DNA of 46,414 nt from Bacteroidales bacterium. Lineage in GTDB: Bacteria > Bacteroidota > Bacteroidia > Bacteroidales > P3. Below, in pieces: positions 16,868 to 24,568 of this stretch (position 1 is its first letter; each line of letters starts with the position of its first letter). The stretch lies in contig JAEENM010000014.1 in the NCBI GenBank assembly GCA_016283745.1, positions 1 through 46,414 on the forward strand, given 5' to 3'. The notes under the pieces are model-generated. The model was not told where the DNA came from. It worked only from the letters and a program-made list of their open reading frames with translations, and did no database searches. A program made the position numbers and the translations under genes.

Positions 16868-17770
16868 ATGAAAAAATCGTTTATTTTCAAGCAATATGTG
16901 TGGCTGGTGGACACCATACGCCGTGCACGGCGTATCTCCCTTGCCGACCTCAGCGAGTGCTGGCAGCGTACCGACCTCAGCGACGGCAAACCCCTGAGCC
17001 GCACCACTTTCAACCGCCACCGCAACGCTGTGGAGGAAATTTTCGGCATCACCATTGCCTGCGACGCCGATAACCGCTATTATATAGTTGATAACGAGTT
17101 TTTCCGCTCCGACGCTGTGCAGCAGTGGATGCTCAACACATTGACGGTGAGTAATATAGTAGGTGAGGTGCGCGGACTCCACGACCGCATACTGCTCGAA
17201 AGCATCCCCGCCGAGGGCGAGACCCTGCGAATAGTGGTGGAGGCCATGCAACGCAGCGTGCGGATTGCAGTGAAATACCGTCGCTACGGCAACAGCGCCG
17301 ACTCCGAGTGGACGGTGGAGCCGTATTGTATAAAACTGTTCCGCCGCCGCTGGTACCTGCTCTGCCATTTCGCCGGCGACGGTTTCATAGTGCTCAGCTT
17401 CGACCGCATCACCTCCCTGGAGCTTACCGACGAGACTTTCGAGGTTGCCCCATCCTTCGACGCCGAGGCTTTTTTTGCCGAGTATTTCGGCGTGATGACC
17501 GACGCACGCATACCGTTGCAACGCATAGTGGTAAGGGCCTACGGCAACGAGCGCTACGCCCTGCGCGACCTGCCTCTGCACCCCTCGCAGAAACTCGTTG
17601 CCGAAGCCGACGACCATGTGGATTTCGAGCTGAAACTGCGTCCCACCACCGACTTTTTGGCACATATCCTCTCGCGCGGATGCTGGGTGAAGGTTATTTC
17701 TCCCGATAGTATCGCACAGAAAATCAGCGAGATGCATAGAGAGGCTGCAGATGCGTATTCCGCACAATAA
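16868..17770 (+). CDS. WYL-domain transcriptional regulator
   Basis: The protein has 300 aa from ATG 16868; the earlier ATG at 16850 lies upstream of the promoter box and is rejected. Residues 1-75 hold a winged-helix-like DNA-binding region (SLADLSECWQRTDL, SRTTFNRHRNAVEEIF). The middle carries the WYL fold with RRRWYLLCHF and a following SFDRITSLELTDETF strand and loop. A C-terminal WCX-like part follows. WYL proteins sense nucleic-acid or nucleotide ligands and often control phage-defence genes. Here it stands directly before RhuM-, HIRAN- and restriction-modification-type genes, which supports a defence-related role by context only. Confidence 0.85.
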   Translation: MKKSFIFKQYVWLVDTIRRARRISLADLSECWQRTDLSDGKPLSRTTFNRHRNAVEEIFGITIACDADNRYYIVDNEFFRSDAVQQWMLNTLTVSNIVGEVRGLHDRILLESIPAEGETLRIVVEAMQRSVRIAVKYRRYGNSADSEWTVEPYCIKLFRRRWYLLCHFAGDGFIVLSFDRITSLELTDETFEVAPSFDAEAFFAEYFGVMTDARIPLQRIVVRAYGNERYALRDLPLHPSQKLVAEADDHVDFELKLRPTTDFLAHILSRGCWVKVISPDSIAQKISEMHREAADAYSAQ

Positions 17771-17799
17771 AAGCATTTTTGCAACGTTAGACAATTATT

Positions 17800-18813
17800 A
17801 TGGACGACAAACAAAACATAATCATTTATCGCACCGCCGACGGCAAGGCTGCCGTGTCGCTGATGACCAAGGACGGAATGATTTGGCTCAACCAACAGCA
17901 GATGGCAGAACTTTTTGCCACCTCGAAGCCAAATATCAGTATGCACATAGCTAATATATTGAAAGAAGGCGAGTTAAACGCCGATTCAGTTATTAAGAAT
18001 TACTTAACAACTGCCACCGACGGGAAACAGTACAACGTAGTTTTTTATTCATTGGAGATGATTCTGGCAGTTGGCTATCGTGTTCGGGGTGTGCGTGGCA
18101 CACAGTTCCGCCAGTGGGCTACACAGCATCTTTCGGAATATCTTGTCAAAGGCTTTACTATGGATGACCAGCGGCTGAAAAATCCCGACGGACGTCCCGA
18201 CTATTTCGACGAACTGCTCGAACGCATACGCGATATCCGTGCATCGGAAAAACGTTTCTACCAAAAAATACGCGACCTATTTGCACTCAGTAGCGACTAC
18301 GACAAGGACGACAAAGCAACTCAGATGTTTTTCGCCGAAACGCAGAACAAACTCCTGTATGCCGTAACCCACCAAACTGCCGCCGAACTAATATGTGCCA
18401 GAGCCGATGCCGACAAACCCAATATGGGACTTACAGCATGGAAAGGCAATATTGTTCGCAAGGGCGATGTTACGATAGCAAAAAATTACCTTCAAAAAGA
18501 CGAAATCAACAACCTGAACAGATTGGTGGATATTTTTCTTACCTCAGCAGAAATGCGAGTCGGCGACCGACACGACCTGACACTCGAATACTGGCGGAAA
18601 AATGTGGACAATCTCTTGATGTTCCAAGAGAAAGACATACTGCACAGCAAAGGATCTATTTCCAATGCCGAGATGGAAAAACTGGTACATCAGCAGTACG
18701 ATCAATTCAACGAACGACGCAAACACTACGAAGCGGAAATTGCCGATGCAGAAGATATTAAAGAACTCGAAGAATTGGAGAAATCCTTGCAAAAAAGAGA
18801 CTCGAAAGGATAA
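17800..18813 (+). CDS. RhuM-family protein
   Basis: The 337-aa protein begins with a DNA-binding-like segment (GMIWLNQQQMAELFATSKPN, then HIANILKEGEL) typical of the RhuM family (COG3943), followed by FYSLEMILAVGYRVRG and FRQWATQHLSEYLVKGF. The C-terminal third is helical and charged, with coiled-coil potential (KLVHQQYDQFNERRKHYEAE). RhuM was named from a Salmonella pathogenicity island, but homologues are common inside type I restriction loci and other variable regions. Its biochemical role is unknown to me. It lies 29 nt after the WYL gene, possibly in one transcript, and codon use is more AT-rich toward the 3' end. Confidence 0.85.
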   Translation: MDDKQNIIIYRTADGKAAVSLMTKDGMIWLNQQQMAELFATSKPNISMHIANILKEGELNADSVIKNYLTTATDGKQYNVVFYSLEMILAVGYRVRGVRGTQFRQWATQHLSEYLVKGFTMDDQRLKNPDGRPDYFDELLERIRDIRASEKRFYQKIRDLFALSSDYDKDDKATQMFFAETQNKLLYAVTHQTAAELICARADADKPNMGLTAWKGNIVRKGDVTIAKNYLQKDEINNLNRLVDIFLTSAEMRVGDRHDLTLEYWRKNVDNLLMFQEKDILHSKGSISNAEMEKLVHQQYDQFNERRKHYEAEIADAEDIKELEELEKSLQKRDSKG

Positions 18814-18890
18814 AACAGAAATCGTAAAACAATTGTTTATTATCTTATCATAATCCAAAATTGTTCTCAACATAGAAAAACACTAAAAGC

Positions 18891-18910
18891 ACAAAAACTT
18901 TAGTTTTTGT
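18891..18910 (+). terminator. Possible terminator hairpin after the RhuM gene
   Basis: ACAAAAACT (18891-18899) and AGTTTTTGT (18902-18910) are perfect complements around a 2-nt centre, 78 nt after the stop. A strict U-tract is lacking. The surrounding 18814-19012 is AT-rich and shows no gene. Confidence 0.4.
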
Positions 18911-19013
18911 TTCGTGATTTTTAGAAGTTACCGTAATAAAATATATCTTTCCACACATTTTTATATTATTGTAAATCAATAAAATATATAATAATTTCTG
19001 GTTTTTCTTAACA

Positions 19014-19050
19014 CTGTACCGAGATATGGTACAGCGGGTGTGTAATTTTG
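19014..19050 (+). promoter_or_regulatory. Promoter of the HIRAN gene with a palindromic operator
   Basis: TAATTTTG (19043-19050) fits TAnnTTTG and lies 42 nt before the start codon. CTGTACC (19014-19020) and GGTACAG (19028-19034) are perfect inverted repeats 7 nt apart, in the region where the -33 element would be contacted. Confidence 0.6.
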
Positions 19051-19092
19051 CATTGTCAAATTAAAAGTAAAAACAACTAAATTTTTAAAACA

Positions 19093-19473
19093 ATGATTAA
19101 AGCACACAACCTATTCAAAATGACCTGCCATCTGGCTGGAAGACAATATCATGATGCCGACTTAGTATGGGAGTACCTCCGTATTGGCAAAGAAGTAAGA
19201 CTAGAACGCGACATTGACAACCCGCACGATCCGTATGCCGTTGCTGTGATTTTCGAAAAAGACGGAGAGGATTACCTTATTGGATACCTGCCAAGGGGCG
19301 AAAACAAAGAGATGGCAGAAATGCTCGAGATGGGATGGGGCTGCTGCTACCGCACCGTTATCAGTTCGATTAACCCCGAGACAAGTCCCGAACATCAAGT
19401 TCACCTAACCATCAGCATACGACGCAACAACATGGAGAAAGCTCCTGAAAAAGGTAGCAAAAAAAGCAAATGA
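19093..19473 (+). CDS. HIRAN-domain protein
   Basis: This 126-aa protein is nearly all HIRAN domain. The core reads HLAGRQYHDADLVWEYLRIG, then VRLERDIDNPHDPYAVAV, then a glycine turn before IGYLPRGENKEMAEML, all typical of the family. The HIRAN fold in HLTF binds single-stranded 3' DNA ends. Stand-alone bacterial HIRAN proteins are of unknown function and are often found near DNA-repair or mobile genes. A basic tail (EKGSKKSK) ends the protein. It has its own promoter with a palindrome and lies between RhuM and the restriction-modification genes. A role in recognising damaged or foreign DNA is inference. Confidence 0.82.
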   Translation: MIKAHNLFKMTCHLAGRQYHDADLVWEYLRIGKEVRLERDIDNPHDPYAVAVIFEKDGEDYLIGYLPRGENKEMAEMLEMGWGCCYRTVISSINPETSPEHQVHLTISIRRNNMEKAPEKGSKKSK

Positions 19474-19564
19474 CATTTATAATTCTTTGGTCTTTTTAGA
19501 ACTTATTCATGAAAGACTCCGAATATGGGAGCAAGCCTGCAATAATTGTCTTTGGGTTCGATAA

Positions 19565-19587
19565 TTGAGCAAAAAGTCGTATCTTTG
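19565..19587 (+). promoter_or_regulatory. Upstream promoter of the restriction-modification leader (P1)
   Basis: TTG (19565-19567), 12 nt, TATCTTTG (19580-19587). No ORF follows before 20025, so the transcript would have a leader of about 430 nt. Confidence 0.6.
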
Positions 19588-19642
19588 CACATTGAAACTT
19601 CGTCTGAGAGTTGAAGGAACTGAAACGAAGACAAATTGTCAC

Positions 19643-19735
19643 CAGTTTAAACTGAAAACTGACGAGGTGGAAAACCGGTAGAAACAGAAGCAAAAGAAGC
19701 GGAATAAAAAAGAAATATTTTGTTTAAACTGAAAA
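19643..19735 (+). repeat. Direct repeat and palindrome between the two leader promoters
   Basis: GTTTAAACTGAAAA occurs at 19645-19658 and again at 19722-19735. The first copy is part of the perfect palindrome CAGTTTAAACTG (19643-19654). The second copy lies directly before the second promoter box and may be a regulator site. Confidence 0.5.
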
Positions 19736-19741
19736 AAGTTG

Positions 19742-19749
19742 TATCTTTG
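19742..19749 (+). promoter_or_regulatory. Downstream promoter of the restriction-modification leader (P2)
   Basis: TATCTTTG, an exact -7 box, 275 nt before the methyltransferase start. The leader from here contains the hairpins at 19824-20018. Confidence 0.55.
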
Positions 19750-19823
19750 CAAACGTAATTAGTAACAATAAAAACAGTAAAAATATAGACAGAAACAAAG
19801 TAGAATAGAATCAACATATTAAC

Positions 19824-20018
19824 GCAAAGCGCTTTGCTTTTCAAGGTGTACGGAAAACTCGACACTTTCTATACTATCACTCAAGAAAGCAGAACGCTCA
19901 CGGTAATCCGTGAGCTTTCTTGTTTGTGATAGTAGGTCGTCGAGAAACCTCCGTACACAACAGAGAGTTTCACGGTTTTTTTTAGTGTTACATAGAAGAG
20001 CATTGGCTATGAAACACT
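19824..20018 (+). other. Hairpin-rich leader of the restriction-modification genes
   Basis: There is a 14-nt palindrome GCAAAGCGCTTTGC (19824-19837). A long foldback follows with nested perfect stems: GTGTACGGA (19846) with TCCGTACAC (19950), CTCGA (19858) with TCGAG (19940), TACTATCAC (19872) with GTGATAGTA (19926), AAGAAAGC (19883) with GCTTTCTT (19914), and GCTCACGG (19896) with CCGTGAGC (19908) around TAAT. A second hairpin, AGTGTT-A-CATAG (19984-19995) with CTATG-A-AACACT (20007-20018), ends 6 nt before the start codon. A run of eight or more T lies between them (19976-19983). It may be a structured leader, a small RNA or a foldback element. Confidence 0.65.
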
Positions 20019-20024
20019 GAAACG

Positions 20025-21878
20025 ATGAGGTATATAGGCTGTAAAGATTCTTTAATTAATACTATTCAAAATCTTTTTGAAACCAAGCATTTGAATAGAG
20101 ATGGTCTTACTTTATTTGATGCCTTTTGTGGTACTGGTTCTGTTGCATATAATTTTAAAAATTTGTTTAATCTCGTTCTAAATGACAATTTACATTTCGC
20201 AACAACGTTCGCAAGTGGACGAATTTTTGCTTCGAGATGTAATTTTAGTGCTTTAGGTTTCAACCCCTTTGAATACTTCAACAGAAACGATAATCAAGAA
20301 ACAGGTTTTTTCTCCAAAAATTACGCTCCCAAAAATTCTGGAAGAATGTATTTTTCTGACTGGAATGCGGGAAGAATAGACTATTTTCGTCATCAAATAC
20401 AAGCTTGGTACGATTCAAACAATATAAATTATGAAGAATATTGTTATCTTTTGAGTGCTTTGATGGAATCGGTTTCACACGTGGCAAATGTAGCTGGTGT
20501 TTATGGAGCATTTTTAAAAACTTGGGATCCACGAGCTATTAAAAAGATTGTATTTATACCACCAGCAGAGGCAAACCTCTTATCCTTTTTTGACAACACA
20601 CACAATGTTAGAGTAATAAATGGAAATGTTGAAGACGTCATTGAAAGCGTAAATTGTGATATTTTATATTTAGACCCACCATACACAAAAAATTCTTATT
20701 CAGTACAATATCACATCCTTGAAACATTAATTTTAAATGATAATCCGACTTTAAAAGGTGTTACAGGAGCACGTCATTATGAGAATATTTCCAACGATTG
20801 GTCTAAACCAAACAAAGTCGAGGTGCAATTTGACAAAGTCTTAGCAAAAACCCAAGCTTCTCATATTGTATTTAGCTATAGTAGCGATGGACTAATGTCC
20901 AAGGAGTATATTTTATATGCGATGAAAAGGTATTGTTTAGAAGATAGCGTTAGTTGCGATGAGGTATCCTATAAACGATATAAAAACTATAAAACCGAAG
21001 ATAAACAAGGTCATAAAGAGTATTTGTTCTATGGGCAAAAAAAACCTATTGCACAGGTAAGATATTATTGCCCTCTAAATTATATGGGTGGAAAATCCCC
21101 AATCATAGATTTTATAAAGCCTAATTTAACAGAGAAAAGAAAGTTTGTAGACTTGTTGGGAGGTGGTTTTAATGTTGGAATCAACACGGATGGTTTTGAA
21201 CAAGTAATATATAATGATATCAATTTTGCCGTTGCAAATATAATTAAAATGTTCAGAAATGCAGATACATCCACATTGCTAACATTTATAGGAAAGACAA
21301 TAAAAAAATATAACCTTGAAAAAAGCAATAAAGATGCATATTTAAAAATACGTGAAGATTACAACAGAAAATATCGTGACACGGAGTTGGGTTTTTGGTA
21401 TTTATTTGTGGTTATACTCTATGGATTCCAACAGCAACTCAGATTTAATTCAAATTATGAATTCAACAATCCTGTAGGTGAAAGTGGATTTAGCGACTCT
21501 ATAAAAGAAAAAATAGTTTCATTCTCTCGTAGAATAAAAGAGTTGAATGTAATCTTTGAAATAGGAGACTATCAGAAGATTGATCATCTAATCGATGCAG
21601 ACACACTAGTATATGCAGATCCTCCATACATCATCACACTTGGCAGCTATAATGATGGGAAAAGAGGTTTTAAGGGGTGGAATTCAGACGAAGAAGAACG
21701 TTTGTTAACATACCTTGACATTTTAGTGAACAGAGGCTGTAAAGTCGTAATATCAAATGTTTTAGAATATAAGGGCTTGCGGAATACTCAACTTTTCCAT
21801 TGGATTGAAAATCACAATGTTGTTATACAACAAACAACCTTTAGGGGAAGAAACGAAACATTAATAATATCTCTATAA
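20025..21878 (+). CDS. Fused double N6-adenine DNA methyltransferase (D12 class), probable type IIS modification enzyme
   Basis: This 617-aa protein contains two complete methyltransferase domains. Domain 1 has MRYIGCKDSL at the N-terminus, motif I DAFCGTGS at 32-39 and catalytic DPPY at 217-220. Domain 2 begins near residue 350 with NYMGGKSPIIDFI, has motif I as DLLGGGF from 376, and DPPY at 532-535. Two D12-type domains in one chain are known from M.FokI, where each methylates adenine on one strand of an asymmetric site. By analogy this enzyme protects a non-palindromic target. The base composition is markedly AT-rich compared with the core genes, a sign of transfer. The HNH nuclease gene starts 1 nt after its stop. 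Confidence 0.88.
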   Translation: MRYIGCKDSLINTIQNLFETKHLNRDGLTLFDAFCGTGSVAYNFKNLFNLVLNDNLHFATTFASGRIFASRCNFSALGFNPFEYFNRNDNQETGFFSKNYAPKNSGRMYFSDWNAGRIDYFRHQIQAWYDSNNINYEEYCYLLSALMESVSHVANVAGVYGAFLKTWDPRAIKKIVFIPPAEANLLSFFDNTHNVRVINGNVEDVIESVNCDILYLDPPYTKNSYSVQYHILETLILNDNPTLKGVTGARHYENISNDWSKPNKVEVQFDKVLAKTQASHIVFSYSSDGLMSKEYILYAMKRYCLEDSVSCDEVSYKRYKNYKTEDKQGHKEYLFYGQKKPIAQVRYYCPLNYMGGKSPIIDFIKPNLTEKRKFVDLLGGGFNVGINTDGFEQVIYNDINFAVANIIKMFRNADTSTLLTFIGKTIKKYNLEKSNKDAYLKIREDYNRKYRDTELGFWYLFVVILYGFQQQLRFNSNYEFNNPVGESGFSDSIKEKIVSFSRRIKELNVIFEIGDYQKIDHLIDADTLVYADPPYIITLGSYNDGKRGFKGWNSDEEERLLTYLDILVNRGCKVVISNVLEYKGLRNTQLFHWIENHNVVIQQTTFRGRNETLIISL

Positions 21879-21879
21879 T

Positions 21880-23088
21880 ATGAAACCAAAATTTACAATA
21901 TGTCGTTTGGGTGCACAAAAAAAAGCTCAAAATGTAGATGAAATAATAACAAAATCGGTATTGCAAGATATTTGCAAACGACTTACTCACCAAGAGAAAT
22001 ATGATATTGATTGGGTGGAAGAAAGAATAAATGGAAAAATGTTCACCTTTGAGACAGATAATACCAAATACTACATTACATATACACTTAATAGAGTTGG
22101 AGGTCGAAACTCTTACCTTCAAAGTGTACCAACAGCTTTTGGGATTTTTATAAATGATGCTCTTTATAACACAAAAAAATCTTTGTTCTGTTTATACTTT
22201 ACGCATCATAATGGCAATAATCAAACACGCTACCACCAATTCATATATCGGTTACTTAAATCAATTGGAGTGTGTTTTATAAACTCTGATGAAGAATTGA
22301 AAGGCTTGAATGTTCAACCTTATGATAATGTAAAAGATTTAATATCTGATAGAGAATTCAATACCATACATAATAACTATAACCAGTCTTCTTATATAAC
22401 AGATGAGGGCTCATACTATCATGTGTATGGTAAAACTTTTGGAGCAAATCAAAAGGAAACAACAATGTTGTGTCTTGCACTTTGTGGTATTTCGGATAAA
22501 CCAATTCGACTTTTTCAAATTTCCGACAATGACAGTAAGTATTTAAGCGACACAGATATTGATGCAATTAAAACTTATGCTACTAAATTTAGCAAAGTCG
22601 GAATAGAAATTCTTGATGATACATACGAATTTGAAGATGATAATGAACAAGTTCCTATTAAAACGGATCCCCAATCCAGTCTTAGAAGTCCTCGCTTTAT
22701 ACTCAATTTGTTGGAAAAAACAGGTGGTCATAAAAGTTGTTCTCTATGTCAATGCGAAATTGAAAGTATAATTCAAGGAGCTCATATTTATCCTGTTCAA
22801 GCAATTAAACAACAAACTGATTTGTCTTTTGAAGAAAGGCTTAAAATGGCTACAGACAAAAACAATGGAATATGGCTTTGTGAAAATCATCACAAACTAT
22901 TTGATAGAGGATTAATACGTTTTGAGAATGGCAAATTAAAAATTATGCCCAAACTAAATGACAATGACAAAGAATTCGTTAATACCATTTCAACTATACA
23001 GGCAATCGATCAAAATTATTTTACTTCCAAAATGGCTGAATATTTCAAAAAAAGAGATGATTTCTATCGTTCTGAAAAATACTATTAA
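21880..23088 (+). CDS. HNH-type restriction endonuclease, partner of the double methyltransferase
   Basis: The 402-aa protein has an HNH nuclease domain near its C-terminus: Cys287-x2-Cys290, then GAHIYP with the probable general-base His302, then CENHHKLFDRG with Cys334 and His337/His338. The first 280 residues show no recognised domain and should carry DNA recognition, with an acidic stretch near 247-260. It follows the methyltransferase by a single base and shares its AT-rich composition, so a restriction-modification pair is the simplest reading. HNH nucleases serve in several type IIS enzymes. The target sequence cannot be predicted. A non-restriction HNH helper nuclease is the alternative. 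Confidence 0.8.
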   Translation: MKPKFTICRLGAQKKAQNVDEIITKSVLQDICKRLTHQEKYDIDWVEERINGKMFTFETDNTKYYITYTLNRVGGRNSYLQSVPTAFGIFINDALYNTKKSLFCLYFTHHNGNNQTRYHQFIYRLLKSIGVCFINSDEELKGLNVQPYDNVKDLISDREFNTIHNNYNQSSYITDEGSYYHVYGKTFGANQKETTMLCLALCGISDKPIRLFQISDNDSKYLSDTDIDAIKTYATKFSKVGIEILDDTYEFEDDNEQVPIKTDPQSSLRSPRFILNLLEKTGGHKSCSLCQCEIESIIQGAHIYPVQAIKQQTDLSFEERLKMATDKNNGIWLCENHHKLFDRGLIRFENGKLKIMPKLNDNDKEFVNTISTIQAIDQNYFTSKMAEYFKKRDDFYRSEKYY

Positions 23089-23274
23089 AATATGTATTTT
23101 CTCACATAAATAATCATCCTCTTTTTCATTTCAAGACAAAAGAAAACGAAAATGAATAATTGAAAAAACAAGCCCAATAACACACGACAGGGGTATAAGG
23201 CAGTTTTTTATTGTTAGTTGTGATTGTTATGTAATTTTTAATTGGTCACCACTAAAAAACTCCTCCCCCCTCTC

Positions 23275-24537
23275 CTACCTCACAATCACCTTTTTGACAA
23301 ACTCCTTGCCTTTTGGCGTTACCACTTTCAGCGTGTAGGTGCCGCGGGTACGGCGGTTGATGGGTATCACCACCCTGCCGTCGGAAAAGAGGCTTTTGCG
23401 CAGCGCCACCCTGCCTTTGGTGTCGGCGAGGGTGCATTCCACCTGTCCTTGCGGCAGACCTTCCACCGTTATCTTCTCCCTTGCGGGATTGGGGTACACC
23501 ACAATGTCGGAGAGTCCCTCCACGGGGTGCAGCGATGTGGTGGTGTCGGGCGGAGTTACCGTGTCGGGGACGGTGTCGGCCACATAGAGGTAGTCCGTCA
23601 GGTCCAGCTTGTGGAATTTGGCGTTGGTGGTAATAATAGAACGAGAGAAATATTCGTTGGTAAGATAATACTTGTAGTCGTCGCCCAAGGCAATCCCTTC
23701 AACTTGGTGTAAAGAAAGGCCGAGGGACATTTTGCGTTTGTTGCCCGAAAAGAAATCGTTGCCCGTGTAGTCGTAAAGCAGCACCACAAAAGGCATAAGA
23801 AGGGAGCTGTATCCGCACAGCACCACCTGTTTCTTGCGTGGGTTGTATGTGGCTCCGGTAATAAGTCCGCCCACGTTCCAGCTGCTCACACGGCGTGCGG
23901 AGTAGGTGCCGGGGGTCTTGGGCAGAGCATAAATCACAGAGCCTTCGCTAACCCATTGTTTGGTAAACAGATACAGACTGTCCTCGGTGGCGATAAAGGC
24001 TTCGCAGTCGAAATCGGTGCCGTTCGACGATGAGGTGCTGAAATCCGTCTGGTCGGGGTAGGAGAACCATATCGTGTCTATCTGCGGGGTGCCTGTTAGC
24101 AGCGAGGCTTTGGAGATACGCAGTATATGCAGGTTTTGGCGTATGCCGGAGTTGTTGTTGCCGTGGTCGCCGAGGTAGATGTAAAGGCTGTCCAGGTCGC
24201 AGTCCTCCACATCCTGATGGGCGATGCCGGTGAGCACTATGCTGTCGAGGATATGTCCGTCGGTGGTGTCGATCTGGTATAACTTCTTGTCAGTGTGGTC
24301 GTTGTGGGTATAGAGCTTGCCGTCGAAATAGATAAGTCCCGAAGTGCCGTTGATACGAGTGGGCAGGTTGTTGGAGTAGTATGGCGATGCCGAGGTGGAG
24401 GCGTATGTGCAGCTGCCGTCGTTCACCGTGGCCTGCGGGTTGTAGTTGTTGGCGCGGGGGTCGGTGCATCCGCACACTTGGGCTTTGGCGTAACCGAGTG
24501 TGGCACAAAGGGTTATCAAAACAATTATTCGTTTCAT
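23275..24537 (-). CDS. Secreted protein with T9SS type A sorting domain
   Basis: The 420-aa precursor has a signal peptide (MKRIIVLITLCATLGYAKAQ). A small cysteine motif VCGCTDPRANNYNPQA...DGSCTY follows (about 21-44), a motif common in secreted Bacteroidota proteins. The central 280 residues look like a beta-propeller-type repeat region with alternating hydrophobic strands and many Asp/Gly turns. The C-terminal 75 residues are a type IX secretion sorting signal: DIVVYPNPAREKITVEG, then GTYTLKVVTPKGKEFVKKVIV. It should be exported through the outer membrane and anchored or released at the surface. The substrate or partner is unknown. The presence of this domain means the cell has a T9SS. Confidence 0.85.
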   Translation of the reverse strand: MKRIIVLITLCATLGYAKAQVCGCTDPRANNYNPQATVNDGSCTYASTSASPYYSNNLPTRINGTSGLIYFDGKLYTHNDHTDKKLYQIDTTDGHILDSIVLTGIAHQDVEDCDLDSLYIYLGDHGNNNSGIRQNLHILRISKASLLTGTPQIDTIWFSYPDQTDFSTSSSNGTDFDCEAFIATEDSLYLFTKQWVSEGSVIYALPKTPGTYSARRVSSWNVGGLITGATYNPRKKQVVLCGYSSLLMPFVVLLYDYTGNDFFSGNKRKMSLGLSLHQVEGIALGDDYKYYLTNEYFSRSIITTNAKFHKLDLTDYLYVADTVPDTVTPPDTTTSLHPVEGLSDIVVYPNPAREKITVEGLPQGQVECTLADTKGRVALRKSLFSDGRVVIPINRRTRGTYTLKVVTPKGKEFVKKVIVR

Positions 24538-24568
24538 ATCTTTATTGTTTTTTATAAACTTTCAATTT

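Noticed and set aside
19846-20018. Retron-type non-coding RNA
   Set aside because: The hairpins are suggestive, but no reverse transcriptase gene is present in the region; the next gene is a methyltransferase.
9189-23274. Duplicated ssrA 3' end marking the far edge of an island
   Set aside because: I looked for a second copy of the terminal ssrA sequence (GTTCGACTCCGCCCAG) in the window and did not find one, so the island limit is not proven.
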